In this document: one piece after another, positions 28,801-38,595 of the stretch
Layout of the letters: each line of letters starts with the position of its first letter
Position numbering within the stretch: position 1 is the first letter of the stretch
Notes under the pieces: generated by a model
Seen by the model: only the letters and a program-made list of their open reading frames with translations
Told to the model about the DNA's origin: nothing
Databases searched by the model: none
DNA from: Sphaeroforma sirkka
Taxonomy: Eukaryota > Opisthokonta > Ichthyosporea > Ichthyophonida
Assembly: GCA_001586965.3 (NCBI GenBank)
Contig: LUCW03000398.1
Coordinates: 1-38,595 of the forward strand
DNA: 38,595 nucleotides
Direction of reading: 5' to 3'
Made by a program: the position numbers and the translations under genes

Positions 28801-29389
28801 GTATAAGAGATAGTGATGTCTTTGTGCGTGCTTGTGCATATACGTGATCGACCCGTATATTCCCAGATTGCGATGGGAGTACATGATCTAGCCTATGTAG
28901 TCGTGTGTAGAATTCAATCGATTCTCTGCGCGCAGGAGAAATGATTTTATCGTCGCCATATTCGATATCACGAAAATTCATGTCGCCACACAACACGTGT
29001 GGTTTGCAATTCAGAGATAATAGCACATTATATACATCATCCCCTAGGGATGGCGCCAAATATACACAAGCAACAGTCACTGCGCGAAACGTGAAAGCCA
29101 CGAAATATTGACTAAAAGCGTGGAATCTAAATTGATATGCATTGTGTCTACTAATCACGGCAACACCGTTATTTCTGCCCCCGCGATGAGCACTGGCAGA
29201 AGGCGGTGAGGCGTAGATCAGATTTGTATTAGTATTATTACACACAGCATTCAAACGATCGGTATAACCCCAGGTCTCTACTAAACACAGGGCATCGCAT
29301 TGACTGCAAAGTGAGCGTATTATTTCGTATTGTTTAGCTACATTCATTAGAGAATTTAGATTAACATAATACACGAGAATGTCACTCAT
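25819..29389 (-). pseudogene. ORF2, APE endonuclease-reverse transcriptase (family B, frameshifted)
   Basis: Open from the ATG at 29389 for about 760 residues, covering the whole endonuclease (VETWGYTDRL, GDMNFRD, VDHVY, TDHEW) and RT (FLDIKKAYDSV, GLTQGDPIAPTLFN, GWVDDMSLYN). A missing base near 27133 and another near 26450 shift the frame. The C-terminal CX2C...H...C finger straddles the second one, and the last segment ends MKRPPPRTHPP as in A2. Length and order match A, so ancestral length is about 1190 residues. The GWVDD variant of the RT active box is shared with A and is therefore a family trait, not a mutation. Confidence 0.9.
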
Positions 29390-30660
29390 TGCGATTTCAT
29401 CTTACTATCAGTACGGGTTTGTATAAAGTCAGAGAGTTCCTTTCTCGTTTCTGGATCACTGATTGGTGGTGAGTTAAACCCATCTCCTAAGACTGCGACC
29501 AATTCATCTTCAGACAGAATATCTAACGATTCATAATCATTACCTTCGAGTCTAGTTCTAGCTCGTTCGTTATCGCTATCGCTTTGACACTTACGTTTGA
29601 GGTATGACGATAATTTAGTGATCTCTGATTGTACTTCCATATGATCACTCTCTGACCTAGCAGATGTTTGTATATCTGCGGGCGAACTAATAGTTATGGC
29701 GAGTGTGTTTGTTATATTGGAACTAGTGGTTGCTGTTTCGGAATCTGTAGAATTTGGTTTTAGATTTAGGCTGTGTTGGATCGTCGGGTACTCTACTGAG
29801 CAGGTATGCGAGCACTCTAGGGTACTGGGGTGGACATTTCTCACGTTCTAGTGCACTTTTATAAGCGGTGGTTAAACGAGTACGTGCTCCATTGATTGCG
29901 ATAGGGTTAGTCACATTCATAGGGTCAGCGCCTTTGTTTGTACGCCAGCCACGTGCTAATAGAATCTGTTTGGTTTTAGAACTAAAGCGTGCAGGAACGA
30001 CTAATTCAACTGCGCTGCGATCTTTGTAAAGATACGAAGCGTGTAAGATGGGGATATTTTTCAATAAGTGAAAGTTCCATAGCCATTTCGATAGGTGTTT
30101 GTTGGTTGGAAGTGATCCATCCTCTAAAGCGTGAGTGTTGCAGTTAAAGTATAGTGCAGAGAGCTCCCAGTGATCCTGACAATCCCAAATAGATGGGGGG
30201 TTTGCTTGGCTTAAAGAGAGCTTCCTGTGCCTCGCGAGAGGATGGGCTTCTAGTTTGATTGAGCATTTCTTTAAATGATTTCGGTCCAGGCCTTTGCTTC
30301 TGGGTCCGATTGTGATTCGCCCAAAATGGGGAAATCAGTGGTGTTCATGGTTGGCATAGGTGTATGTGTGTCTGTTGTGTTGGTTGCTTGGTGTAGTTTG
30401 CGTTTGAGCTGTTCATTCTCTACTGTGAGTTGATTGTTCTGTTCTTGTAAGAGACTATAAGCAGACTCAAGTCTATTCAGGCGCTCTTCTACACTTTTCT
30501 CACCACTTACCTTGGTGTTGCCTTTCTCAGATGTACGTACCTTACTGACATTTTCCTCTAGTTGAGATATCTTCGCGTTGATCGGCTTGAGTGCTGTTTC
30601 CATTGTCGTTCGGATCAGGCTTGCTAGATCGTCCCCCGTAAGAGGTATGGCCCCGGCCAT
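29386..30660 (-). pseudogene. ORF1 protein (family B, frameshifted)
   Basis: The start is the ATG at 30660 (MAGAIPLTGDDLASL). An N-terminal coiled coil (VEERLNRLESAYSLLQEQNN) is followed by the conserved unassigned domain (YLYKDRSAVELVVPARFSSK, LLARGWRTNKGADP). The acidic C-terminus has ILSEDELVAVLGD and PETRKELSDF, and ends SKMKSQ with TGA overlapping the ORF2 ATG. Frame changes near 30200-30260 and near 29760-29840 break it into three. Sequence shared with A is concentrated in the middle domain and the C-terminal ~45 residues; the linker is not conserved. Confidence 0.85.
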
Positions 30661-30712
30661 GGCGTCGTCCAACTTATGACTAGGCCTTTTGCCGGCCAAA
30701 ATCAACCGGCTG

Positions 30713-30765
30713 TGGTACAGTGGTATTCCGGTACTTTGTTGATGTGATGGTCACGTGTTCAATTC
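30713..30765 (+). promoter_or_regulatory. Antisense tRNA-like A-box and B-box, family B
   Basis: TGGTACAGTGG (30713-30723) and GTTCAATTC (30757-30765) again fit the A-box and B-box consensus with the same 33-bp gap as in family A. The bases between the boxes have diverged. Retention of both boxes in two families suggests selection. Confidence 0.6.
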
Positions 30766-30820
30766 TGGTGTGAGAAATTTTCTTGGCGATTTTGGGGGTT
30801 TGTGTGTTTCTGTTGTTTGG

Positions 30821-30912
30821 CGTTCACTTTCGCACTGTTGATGTTGTGTTCACGTCTAAAGTGAGATTTCGAGTGTCAGCGGTTTGAGATGTGCTTGAAA
30901 TATATAAAGTTC
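30821..30912 (-). promoter_or_regulatory. Conserved 5' core, family B
   Basis: Nearly the same ~95 nt as in the A copies (TTCACTTTCGCACTG, TCTAAAGTGAGATTTCGAGT, CAGCGGTTTG, ATGTGCTTGAAATATATAAA), with only a handful of differences. Confidence 0.6.
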
Positions 30913-32806
30913 AAAAGTGAAATATATAAAGTTCAAAAGTGAAATATATAAAGTTCAAAAGTGAAATATATAAAGTTCAAAAGTGAAATATATAAAGTTC
31001 AAAAGTGAAATATATAAAGTTCAAAAGTGAAATATATAAAGTTCAAAAGTGAAATATATAAAGTTCAAAAGTGAAATATATAAAGTTCAAAAAGAAATAT
31101 ATAAAGTTCAAAAGTGAAATATATAAAGTTCAAAAGTGAAAATATAAAGTTCAAAAGTGAAATATATAAAGTTCAAAAGTGAAATATATAAAGTTCAAAA
31201 GTGAAATATATAAAGTTCAAAAGTGAAATATATAAAGTTCAAAAGTGAAAATATATAAAGTTCAAAAAGTGAAATATATAAAGTTCAAAAGTGAAATATA
31301 TATAAAGTTCAAAAAAGTGAAAAATATATAAAGTTCAAAAGTGAAATATATAAAGTTCAAAAGTGAAATATATAAAGTTCAAAAGTGAAAAAAAGTGAAA
31401 TATATAAAGTTCAAAAGTGAAATATATAAAGTTCAAAAGTGAAATATATAAAGTTCAAAAGTGAAATATATAAAGTTCAAAAGTGAAATATAAAAGTTCC
31501 AAAAGTGAAATATATAAAGTTCAAAAGTGAAACATATAAAGTTCAAAAAGTGAAATATATAAAGTTCAAAAAAGTGAAATATATAAAGTTCAAAAAAGTG
31601 AAATATATAAAGTTCAAAAAGAGAAATATATAAAGTTCAAAAAGTGAAATATATAAAGTTCCAAGTGAAATATATAAAGTTCAAAAGTGAAATATATAAA
31701 AAGTTCAAATATCAAAAGTGAAATATATAAAGTTCAAAAAAAGTGAAAATATATAAAGTCCAAAAGTGAAATATATAAAGTCCAAAAAGTGAAATATATA
31801 AAGTTCAAAAAGTGAAATATATAAAGTTCAAAAGTGAAATATATAAAGTTCAAAAGTGAAACATATAAAGTTCAAAAGTGAAATATATAAAGTTCAAAAG
31901 TGAAATATATAAAGTTCAAAAGTGAAATATATAAAGTTCAAAAGTGAAACATATAAAGTCCAAAAGTGAAATATATAAAGTTCAAAAAAGTGAAACATAT
32001 AAAGTTCAAAAGTGAAATATATAAAAGTTCAAAAGTGAAATATATAAAGTCCAAAAGTGAAATATATAAAGTCCAAAAAAAGTGAAATATATAAAGTTCA
32101 AAAGTGAAAAATATAAAGTCCAAAAAGTGAAATATATAAAGTTCCAAAAGTGAAATATATAAAGTCAAAAGTGAAATATATAAAGTTCAAAAAGTGAAAA
32201 TATAAAGTTCCAAAAGTGAAACATATAAAAGTCAAAAAGTGAAATATATAAAGTTCAAAAGTGAAATATATAAAGTTCAAAAGTGAAATATATAAAGTTC
32301 AAAAGTGAAATATATAAAGTCAAAAGTGAAATATATAAAAGTTCAAAAAGTGAAACATATAAAGTTCAAAAGTGAAAAATATATAAAGTTCAAAAAAAGT
32401 GAAATATATAAAGTTCAAAAGTGAAATATATAAAGTCAAAAAAGTGAAATATATAAAGTCCAAAAGTGAAATATATAAAAGTTCAAAAGTGAAATATATA
32501 AAGTTCAAGTGAAAATATATAAAGTTCAAAAGTTTTGAAATATATAAAGTTCAAAAGTTTTTGAAATATATAAAGTTCAAAAGTTTTGAAATATATAAAG
32601 TTCAAAAGTTTTGAAATATATAAAGTTCAAAAGTTTTGAAATATATAAAGTTCAAAAGTTTTGAAATATAAAAGTTCAAAAGTTTTGAAATATATAAAGT
32701 TCAAAAGTTTGAAAATATATAAAGTTCAAAAGTTTGAAATATATAAAGTTCAAAAGTTTTGAAATATATAAAGTTCAAAAGTTTTGAAATATATAAAGTT
32801 CAAAAG
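30893..32806 (-). repeat. TATA-containing ~22-bp satellite at 5' end of B, ~85 units
   Basis: The unit is GTGAAATATATAAAGTTC plus AAAA, repeated with small indels over 1.6 kb. At 32515-32806 the unit changes to a ~24-25-bp form in which GTTTTG replaces GTG. Each unit has TATATA on both strands, so in the sense direction it is a chain of TATA boxes upstream of ORF1, comparable in layout to the promoter monomers of mouse L1. The low-complexity frames inside it are not genes. Confidence 0.95.
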
Positions 32807-32828
32807 TTTTAGGGTTTAGGGTTTTAGG
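32807..32828 (+). repeat. Telomeric tract between B and A3
   Basis: Three units, 22 bp, identical in form to the tract between A1 and A2 (TTTTAGGG TTTAGGG TTTTAGG). Confidence 0.9.
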
Positions 32829-33123
32829 TATCTTTATTTGTTTACACGCCATTGCTATATACAATGCCTGATGTCCGGGGTGGACTTGTGGCTACCGGCA
32901 GGTGTTGGCAGTTCCGTGACCCTGCTTTTCAGGGGAGGGCGAACTGGACTATCGAGGGGCTGAGTCGTTGCTGTCTGTGGTTGTTGTACTTGTTGAGTTG
33001 TTTTCTTTGGCTGTAGTTGTCTTGTTGGTGGTGGTGTAGGCGTTTGACAACCGTTACTGAATTGACACAGAGTCTGTGAATAAGCTGTGACAGATATGCA
33101 TATCGTTTCATTGAATATGAGAT

Positions 33124-33151
33124 ATGGTACAGTGGCTCACCAGTGTATCAT
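33124..33151 (-). other. 3' UTR hairpin, copy A3
   Basis: Same stem and loop as in A1 and A2. Confidence 0.7.
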
Positions 33152-33204
33152 ACCACTACCGCATCACCGGGTCGCGATGTGCGACTGTGCCTGCCGGTAG
33201 GCAT

Positions 33205-36200
33205 TCAAGGAGGATGTGTTCGGGGCGGGGGGGCGTTTCATAGCGAGGTGTTCGATGATATATGTGCTATTCAACTTCAAGTCAATGCATATTTGTCGCA
33301 GGCATATTCGCCAGCGTCTGATCAAGTCAGGCGGAGTCACGCTACTACATATGTAAGATAGTGTAATGTCTATTGGGATGTCATTGTCGAAGTCCTGGTC
33401 AATGTCAAACAGGGGTGTATGTGGTGGTTTGGGAGTTTGCGTGTCCAATGCTGGGGTGCCGCCATATAGGCGCTAGCCTCTGGGTGTAGTGTGTTGAAAT
33501 CCATTTGCGGATTATCTAGCCATAGTGTTCTGTGCGCTTGTTCGAAAGCGAGGTCTGCGCTCTAACGAAGGCCAGATATAATCGTTTTGTGGGTGTTCCG
33601 AGTCTATGAGGAGGTGTGTACTATTGTGGTCATGAATCGTGGCACTGGGAACACACAGTTCATCAGTACTTGGGGTGGTATGGGTCCTTTGTGCAAGTAC
33701 ACCAATTGGTCGTAGTGTGAGCATGTCGGTATAGCGCTTACGGGTGCTTAGGGCGTCAAGTAGGTTGCTATCAACAACAATCTCTTTCTGTGGTGAGATG
33801 AGTTGGGACATGTAGGGGAGCACGAGGGCACATTTGAAGTGTGATGTGGTGAAAGGTGTTTTGCTGCAGCCAATGCATGTGAGACCTGCCGGGGTCTTTT
33901 CTAGCGTGAACATATACCTGTTCGTGACGTATAGTGCGACTATCGTGGGGACTCTGAATAGGAGACTGCTGAAGCTGTGATGTTCGAGGGCGTGTCGAGT
34001 CGGTACCGCTCTTCCTCGCCTGGGTAGATGAGTCTAAATCGGAGTTCGCGAGCCGCTTGTCGATGTAGTGCGCTTTCCTTTTTGTTTGGTTTTCTGTTTG
34101 TGTAGGCTTGTTTGAGTTTCCTGTATGTTATGAACGGAGGGTAGTGGAGTATGTTCTCGCGAGCGAGCATAGTGAGTCTCATAGGGGTAAAATATGGTGG
34201 CCTGTTTGCCCAGATATTCCTGTAAAGGATTTCGGTCTGACATACGAGTTATGTGATTTATAAGACTCACGCATTGCCAGTGCATAGTGCTCGTGCGTCG
34301 AGGAGTCCACAGAACTGAATTTGTTTCAGCATAGTCGGTGTGGCTTTTGTTGGGGCCTTTTTTTGTGTGCCGCAGTGGATGTGATATATCCAGTGGCTTT
34401 ATGAATTACGACATCAAGTTTGTCGAGTTGCGCATTGATATTTGTTTTGAGTGAAGAGTGTGATAGTGGAATAAAGGCAAGACCGTAAGTGATTTTCGAA
34501 AGTATAAATACTCGAAAGATCATAAGTTTGTTGTGGGGGTGTAGGTGGGTGCCGGCTCGAAAGCCAAGCGGGCCACTGTGGCTGATTGAATCGCTTAGTG
34601 TATTTATACGCGTTTCTAGCATTTGTACCACGTCTATACCCTTGGGTCCCATAGGGAATCCCAAGTATCTAGCAGTGGGGTGGGCGTCAATACTATTCAG
34701 TCCAAGCATGAATGTGTGTGCCAGTTTGGGATTTTGCGGTGCTACGTATATTGATTTCTTTGGGTGGAATTCTACCCCAGAGCGTTTACCCCATACATAG
34801 GCATGGTTGAGGCTTAGTTGCAATTTAAGATGGTCGCGATTGTATATTGATAGGTCGTTCACCCAGCCGAGAAAGCCTCGGGGGGTCAACTTTAGCAAGA
34901 CTATCGAGTAGCGGGTCAATGTATATGTTGAAGAGTGTTGGAGTTATTGGGTCGCCCTGTGTTAGACCGTGGGCACGTGTAAAATAGGTCCAAGGACTTG
35001 TTGGTATGTAATACGGGAAGCTACATTGTGGTACATGTTTTGGAATAAAAGGTGATTAATGGAGTGGGTACCCGTCTATTATGCAGAAGACGCCACAGAC
35101 GATCAAGTTTAACTGAGTCATATGCTTTCTTAATGTCAAGAAATACCTGGTGTGTGTTTGGCTGTGGGACTTGATTGGTTGATGTATTCGTGTAGAGTGA
35201 GGGCGTGCGTAAAACACGAGTAGCCTGATTTGAAGCCACCTTGCCTGCTATGTGTTTTGAACGCAGAGAGCTGATTCATGTAACTCAGTAGTACTATTTG
35301 GAAGATACGTCGTAGTATCTGTGTAAGTGTTATAGGCCGGAAGAATTCCGGACCTGACGGCACCTCTGTTTTGGGTATAGGTACAATGAGTGTACAAAGC
35401 CAGGCCGACGGAATGCTACCCGTGTGTAGTATCTTGTTGAACAGATAGTTGAATACTTTGAGGATTGGTGACTTGGGGTTTGGCTTACCCTCCTGATTGT
35501 GTCCCTATGGGTATATTTCGATAGCTGCTTTTAGAATATCGATATGTATTCCGTCGGGGCCGGAACCCTTTCGGCTATCGTATGCTAATATAACTTGCAT
35601 GATGTGTGCGGTAGTAAAGATATCTTGACCTAGAGGTATGAATTCAGTGTGGTTTTCTTCCGGTATTTTGTAAGGTGTTTTCTGATTGAATAGTTTTTTC
35701 CAGAAACGAGCTGATGATATGTGCAGTCGGTTCTGTTGTGTTTGGTATAGAGGGTTGCTTTGGATTGTGATTTCTTTTGTTTGGTATATAGTTTGACAAT
35801 GGCGGTGTTGTGGATGCGCTCGGTAGCACGTAATGGTGTGTGTGATCTGTGGGGTTTGACTGAGGTAGTAACCATAAAATGTTCCTTGCGCAACTTTCCA
35901 TAGTTTGTTGATTATTGTATCATATACTGATTTGATGTTGTCTTGGTCTGTGTTTTGAATGAGCCGTAGCCATGAACTACAGTTAGCCCGTATTCTTGCT
36001 CGAAATGTATTTGCATAGTGTGGATTGTTGCAATTATACGTTCGAATTCGGTATCTATTGTACCCGTGTGCTGGCATACATTCCACAGATGTAGGCATAG
36101 TACTGGGGTATTGTATGTCTGGTGATTGAATGTTGAGTGAAAACACCCATTCATGATCGGTTTTGAGTGAAATGTCTGCGGCTTTGATGAGTGTGAGCAG

Positions 36201-36774
36201 TGTTCTCATACGTGATTGAGCGTAGACGTGATCGACACGTATGTCATGCTGATTGGTTTGGTGTTATATGGTCCATTTGGTGTAGTTGAGTATAGTATTC
36301 GATAGATTTTCTACGGTCGGATATTTAATGAGGAAGTCATTATATTCAGTATCGCGGAAATTCATGTCTCCAACTAGCACATGAGGTTTGCAGTTGAGTG
36401 CCATTAAAGTTTTGTATACGTCATTTCCTAGGTGTGGTGCTAAATAGACACATGCTATGGTGACCATGCGAAAGGTAAATGCTACAAAGTATTGGCTTTG
36501 TGCATGTAGTTTGAAGTCATTGGAGCTATGTCTACTTATTAAGGCTACACCGTTGTTCCTACCACCACGGTGTATACTACTAGATGGGGGTGACGCATAG
36601 ATAAGGTTGGTATTACTTTCATTGCAAACTCATTGAGGCGGTCTGTATAGCCCCCACGTCTCTACTAAACATAGGGCGTCACATTGACTGCATAGTTTAC
36701 GTATTGCTCTGTATTGTGTTTGTGTGTTTTTTCAGTGAGTTTAGGTTGACATAATACACGAGAATGTCACTCAT
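33205..36774 (-). pseudogene. ORF2, APE endonuclease-reverse transcriptase (A3, many frameshifts)
   Basis: All domains of A1/A2 ORF2 can be followed from the ATG at 36774, but the frame changes at least ten times, for example near 36630, 36310, 36243, 35855, 35765, 35505, 35150, 35048, 34875, 34362 and 34285. Nearly all are one-base changes in homopolymers or short repeats relative to A1 and A2. The RT box reads GWVND here (34845-34860 region) through a base swap in the GTCGTC/GTCGTT context, so one catalytic Asp is missing in this copy as sequenced. Confidence 0.88.
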
Positions 36775-38079
36775 TGCGATTTCGTCTCCACTAGTGGTTC
36801 GGTTTTGTTTGAATGCAGCAAGCTCTTTTTCTGTTTCTGCATCAGATATTTGTGGAGATTTTGAACTATCTTCAAGACTGACGCTATTTCGTCATCTGAC
36901 ATATAGTGCCTGAGACTTCACCGGTTTGTTCATCATCGCTTGAATCTTCGATTCTAGCTTTAACTGTGTTTCTATTTGTTTCGTCTCCACTAATTATAAT
37001 TCGTTTGGGGTTTCTTGAGGACGAATTAGTATTGTCCGTGATGTTGTTTGGGTCTGCGATTGGTGGTAGTGTTGCGGGTGTTTGTAGGTTTAGATTTTGT
37101 GGTGGTGAGTGAGTGTGCATAGTTATGAGTAGTATTGGTGGCTGTGGTATCTGTTGGGTTTGGGCTCGATTGAGGTTGGGGTATGGTGGTGGTTTTCGGT
37201 ACTCTATTGAGGTAGGTGGGTTAGGATTCTAGGGTATTGGGGTGGACATTTATCGCGAGCTAGTGCGCTGGTATGAGCATTTTCTAGACGTTTGCGAGCC
37301 TTCTATTGCGATTGGGGTTAGTTACGTTAGCGGGGTCTGCAACCTTGTTAATGCGCCAACCACGAGCAAGTAGGATTTGTTTTTTTTTTGCTTGCAAAAC
37401 GTAGGGACTAGAAGTTCTACTGCGCCACGATCTTTGTAGAGATATGACGCGTGCAATATGGGAATGTATTTCAGCAAATGAAAGTTCCAAAGCCATTTGG
37501 AGAGATGCTTGTTCGTCAGAGCGTACCGTCTTCTAGTGCATGTGTGTTGCAAACTAAAATAGAGAGCTGTGAGTTCCCAGTCCTCTTGGCAACCCAAATA
37601 GAAGGGGTTTTGCTTGGTTGGAACAGGTTTGTTTGTGCCGCCTCACGTGAGGAGGTGCTTCGTGTTTGGTTGAGCATTGATTTGTATGTTGGAGGCTTGT
37701 CCTTGTTTGTAGGAGTTTTGTAGTAGTACTGGTGTGTGCGTTACTGTGGTATCTGGGATATGTATAGGATGTGGGTTTGTGGCAGAACAATGTGAGTTGT
37801 TTTTTGATGCTAGTTGCTGTTGGAGTTTCGCATTCTCAATGTTAGGGCGTGATTCTGCTCTAGTAGAGTTTTGTTTGTGTGTTCTAATTTCTCTAAACGT
37901 GTGAGGATCTCCTCCACACCACTTACCTTATGAACCCCTTCTGCAAGATGAACATACCTTTGTTGATGCAATCCTCGAAGTAGGTCATCTTCTCTATCAA
38001 GAAGTAGTACAATCGCCTTCAGTTTCTCATCTAACTCTGTGGATTGATGGACTCCTCCAGAGGGGGGGGCCCCGGCCAT
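36771..38079 (-). pseudogene. ORF1 protein (A3, many frameshifts)
   Basis: The counterpart of A1 ORF1 from the ATG at 38079 (MAGAPPSGG) to the ATGA junction at 36771-36774. The coiled-coil start, the central conserved domain and the acidic C-terminus are recognisable in different frames. Indels at about 37995, 37945, 37835, 37600, 37510, 37400, 37300, 37215, 37085 and 36870 break it. Confidence 0.85.
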
Positions 38080-38130
38080 AGTGTCGTTACGATCAACTAA
38101 TTTGATTTTCGACTGATAACAAGTCTGTTT

Positions 38131-38183
38131 TGGTCAGTGGTAAATTGCCTGGTTTTGGTGTGGTGCGGACACGTGTTCGATTC
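38131..38183 (+). promoter_or_regulatory. Antisense tRNA-like boxes, copy A3
   Basis: The A-box has lost one base (TGGTCAGTGG at 38131-38140); the B-box GTTCGATTC at 38175-38183 is intact. The loss is probably one of the many indels of this copy. Confidence 0.45.
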
Positions 38184-38300
38184 TGGGTCAGAGGTCGAAA
38201 AATTTCAGGGTCTGTGATTTCTTTGATTTGTGTTCACTTTCGCACTGTAATGTGTTGAGTTCACATCTAAAGTGAGATTTCGAGAATCAGCGGTTTGTGA

Positions 38301-38595
38301 TGTGCTATGTTCAAAATGAAATATAAAAGTTCAAAAGTGAGAAATATATAAAGTTCAAAATTGAAATATATAAAAGTTCAAAAGTGAAGCTTATATAAGT
38401 GGTTCAAAGTGAAATATAAACCTATAGTTCAAGAAGTGAAATATATAAAGTTCAAAAAGTGAAATATATAAAGTTCAAAGAGAGTATGATATATAAAAGT
38501 TCAAAAGTGAAAAATATATAATAGTTCAAAAGTGAAATATAAATAGTTCAAAAGTGAAATATATAAATAGTTCAAAAAGTGAAATATATAAAGTT
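38301..38595 (-). repeat. TATA satellite of A3, running off the window
   Basis: About 13 irregular units of the AAATATATAAAGTTC satellite. The last bases (ATATATAAAGTT) are mid-unit, so neither the 5' end of A3 nor the next telomeric tract is reached. Confidence 0.9.

Larger units (their letters stand above)
25439..32806 (-). mobile_element. Telomeric non-LTR retrotransposon, family B (full length)
   Basis: A sister family of A with the same layout and orientation: the proteins are about three quarters identical by eye, while the last 40 nt and the 5' core are nearly unchanged. Sense order: ~1.9-kb TATA satellite (32806-30893), core, antisense tRNA-like boxes, ORF1 (30660-29386), ORF2 (29389-25819), 3' UTR, then CCTAAACCC repeats. 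It sits between A2 and A3, so the two families extend the same chromosome end in turn. Confidence 0.93.
32829..38595 (-). mobile_element. Telomeric non-LTR retrotransposon, copy A3 (5' end beyond window)
   Basis: The outermost copy, nearly identical to A1 and A2 but with many more single-base indels, increasing to the right. Its TATA satellite (38301-38595) is still running at the window edge and its units are more irregular than in B. The concentration of indels suggests low-quality sequence at a contig end rather than long decay. Confidence 0.9.

Noticed and set aside
31938..32529. Open frames of F/Y/I-rich protein on the minus strand in the satellite
   Set aside because: They are translations of the ~22-bp repeat (LYISLLxFIYFTF pattern) and change frame with every indel in the array.
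30893..32806. CRISPR-like regular repeat array
   Set aside because: There are no spacers: the units are directly adjacent, AT-rich and variable in length, and the context is a eukaryotic retrotransposon.

Overview
The window is eukaryotic. It has TTTAGGG/TTTTAGGG telomere-type repeats, a GT-AG intron, a Ty3/gypsy LTR retrotransposon and APE-type non-LTR retrotransposons, and no bacterial operon structure. The repeat type occurs in plants, green algae and several protist lineages, so the species cannot be fixed from the sequence. The G-rich repeat strand reads left to right, so the chromosome end should lie to the right. The last ~300 bases are still inside an element's terminal satellite.

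Layout. 1-3.7 kb: AT-rich, repeat-rich DNA with no convincing gene, an inverted gag fragment (782-1413) fused to a 180-bp LTR (1414-1593), and tandem duplications. 3.78-10.29 kb: a broken chromodomain Ty3/gypsy element (gag, protease, RT, RNase H, a Dam-methylase-like domain, integrase, chromodomain, 3' LTR). 10.58-11.77 kb: the only ordinary-looking host gene, a two-exon putative type II membrane glycosyltransferase of fucosyltransferase type. 12.53 kb to the end: a subtelomeric array in which telomeric tracts alternate with non-LTR retrotransposons, all in the same orientation with their sense strand pointing away from the chromosome end.

The array is the main result. In order it holds a short 5'-truncated copy ending in a palindrome (12570-12913), a 40-bp micro-insertion (14047-14086), and full-length copies A1 (14154-19655), A2 (19678-25293), B (25439-32806, a diverged sister family) and A3 (32829 to beyond the end). 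Each full copy encodes a coiled-coil ORF1 and an APE endonuclease-RT ORF2 joined by an ATGA stop/start overlap. At all six 3' junctions there is no poly(A): the element runs straight into CCTAAACCC on its sense strand, always in the same repeat phase. An RNA ending in CCCUAAA could pair with the G-strand overhang and be copied onto the chromosome end, which would make this an endonuclease-bearing, telomere-building retrotransposon with the polarity of Drosophila HeT-A. The 5' ends carry a TATA-containing ~22-bp satellite (one copy in A1, about 85 in B), a ~95-nt core almost invariant between families, and an antisense tRNA-like A-box/B-box pair. A hairpin after ORF2 shows compensatory change between families.

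Nearly every long ORF carries one or more single-base indels, mostly in homopolymers and at different places in different copies. Some are probably uncorrected sequencing or assembly errors, especially towards the right end, so 'pseudogene' labels here are provisional.
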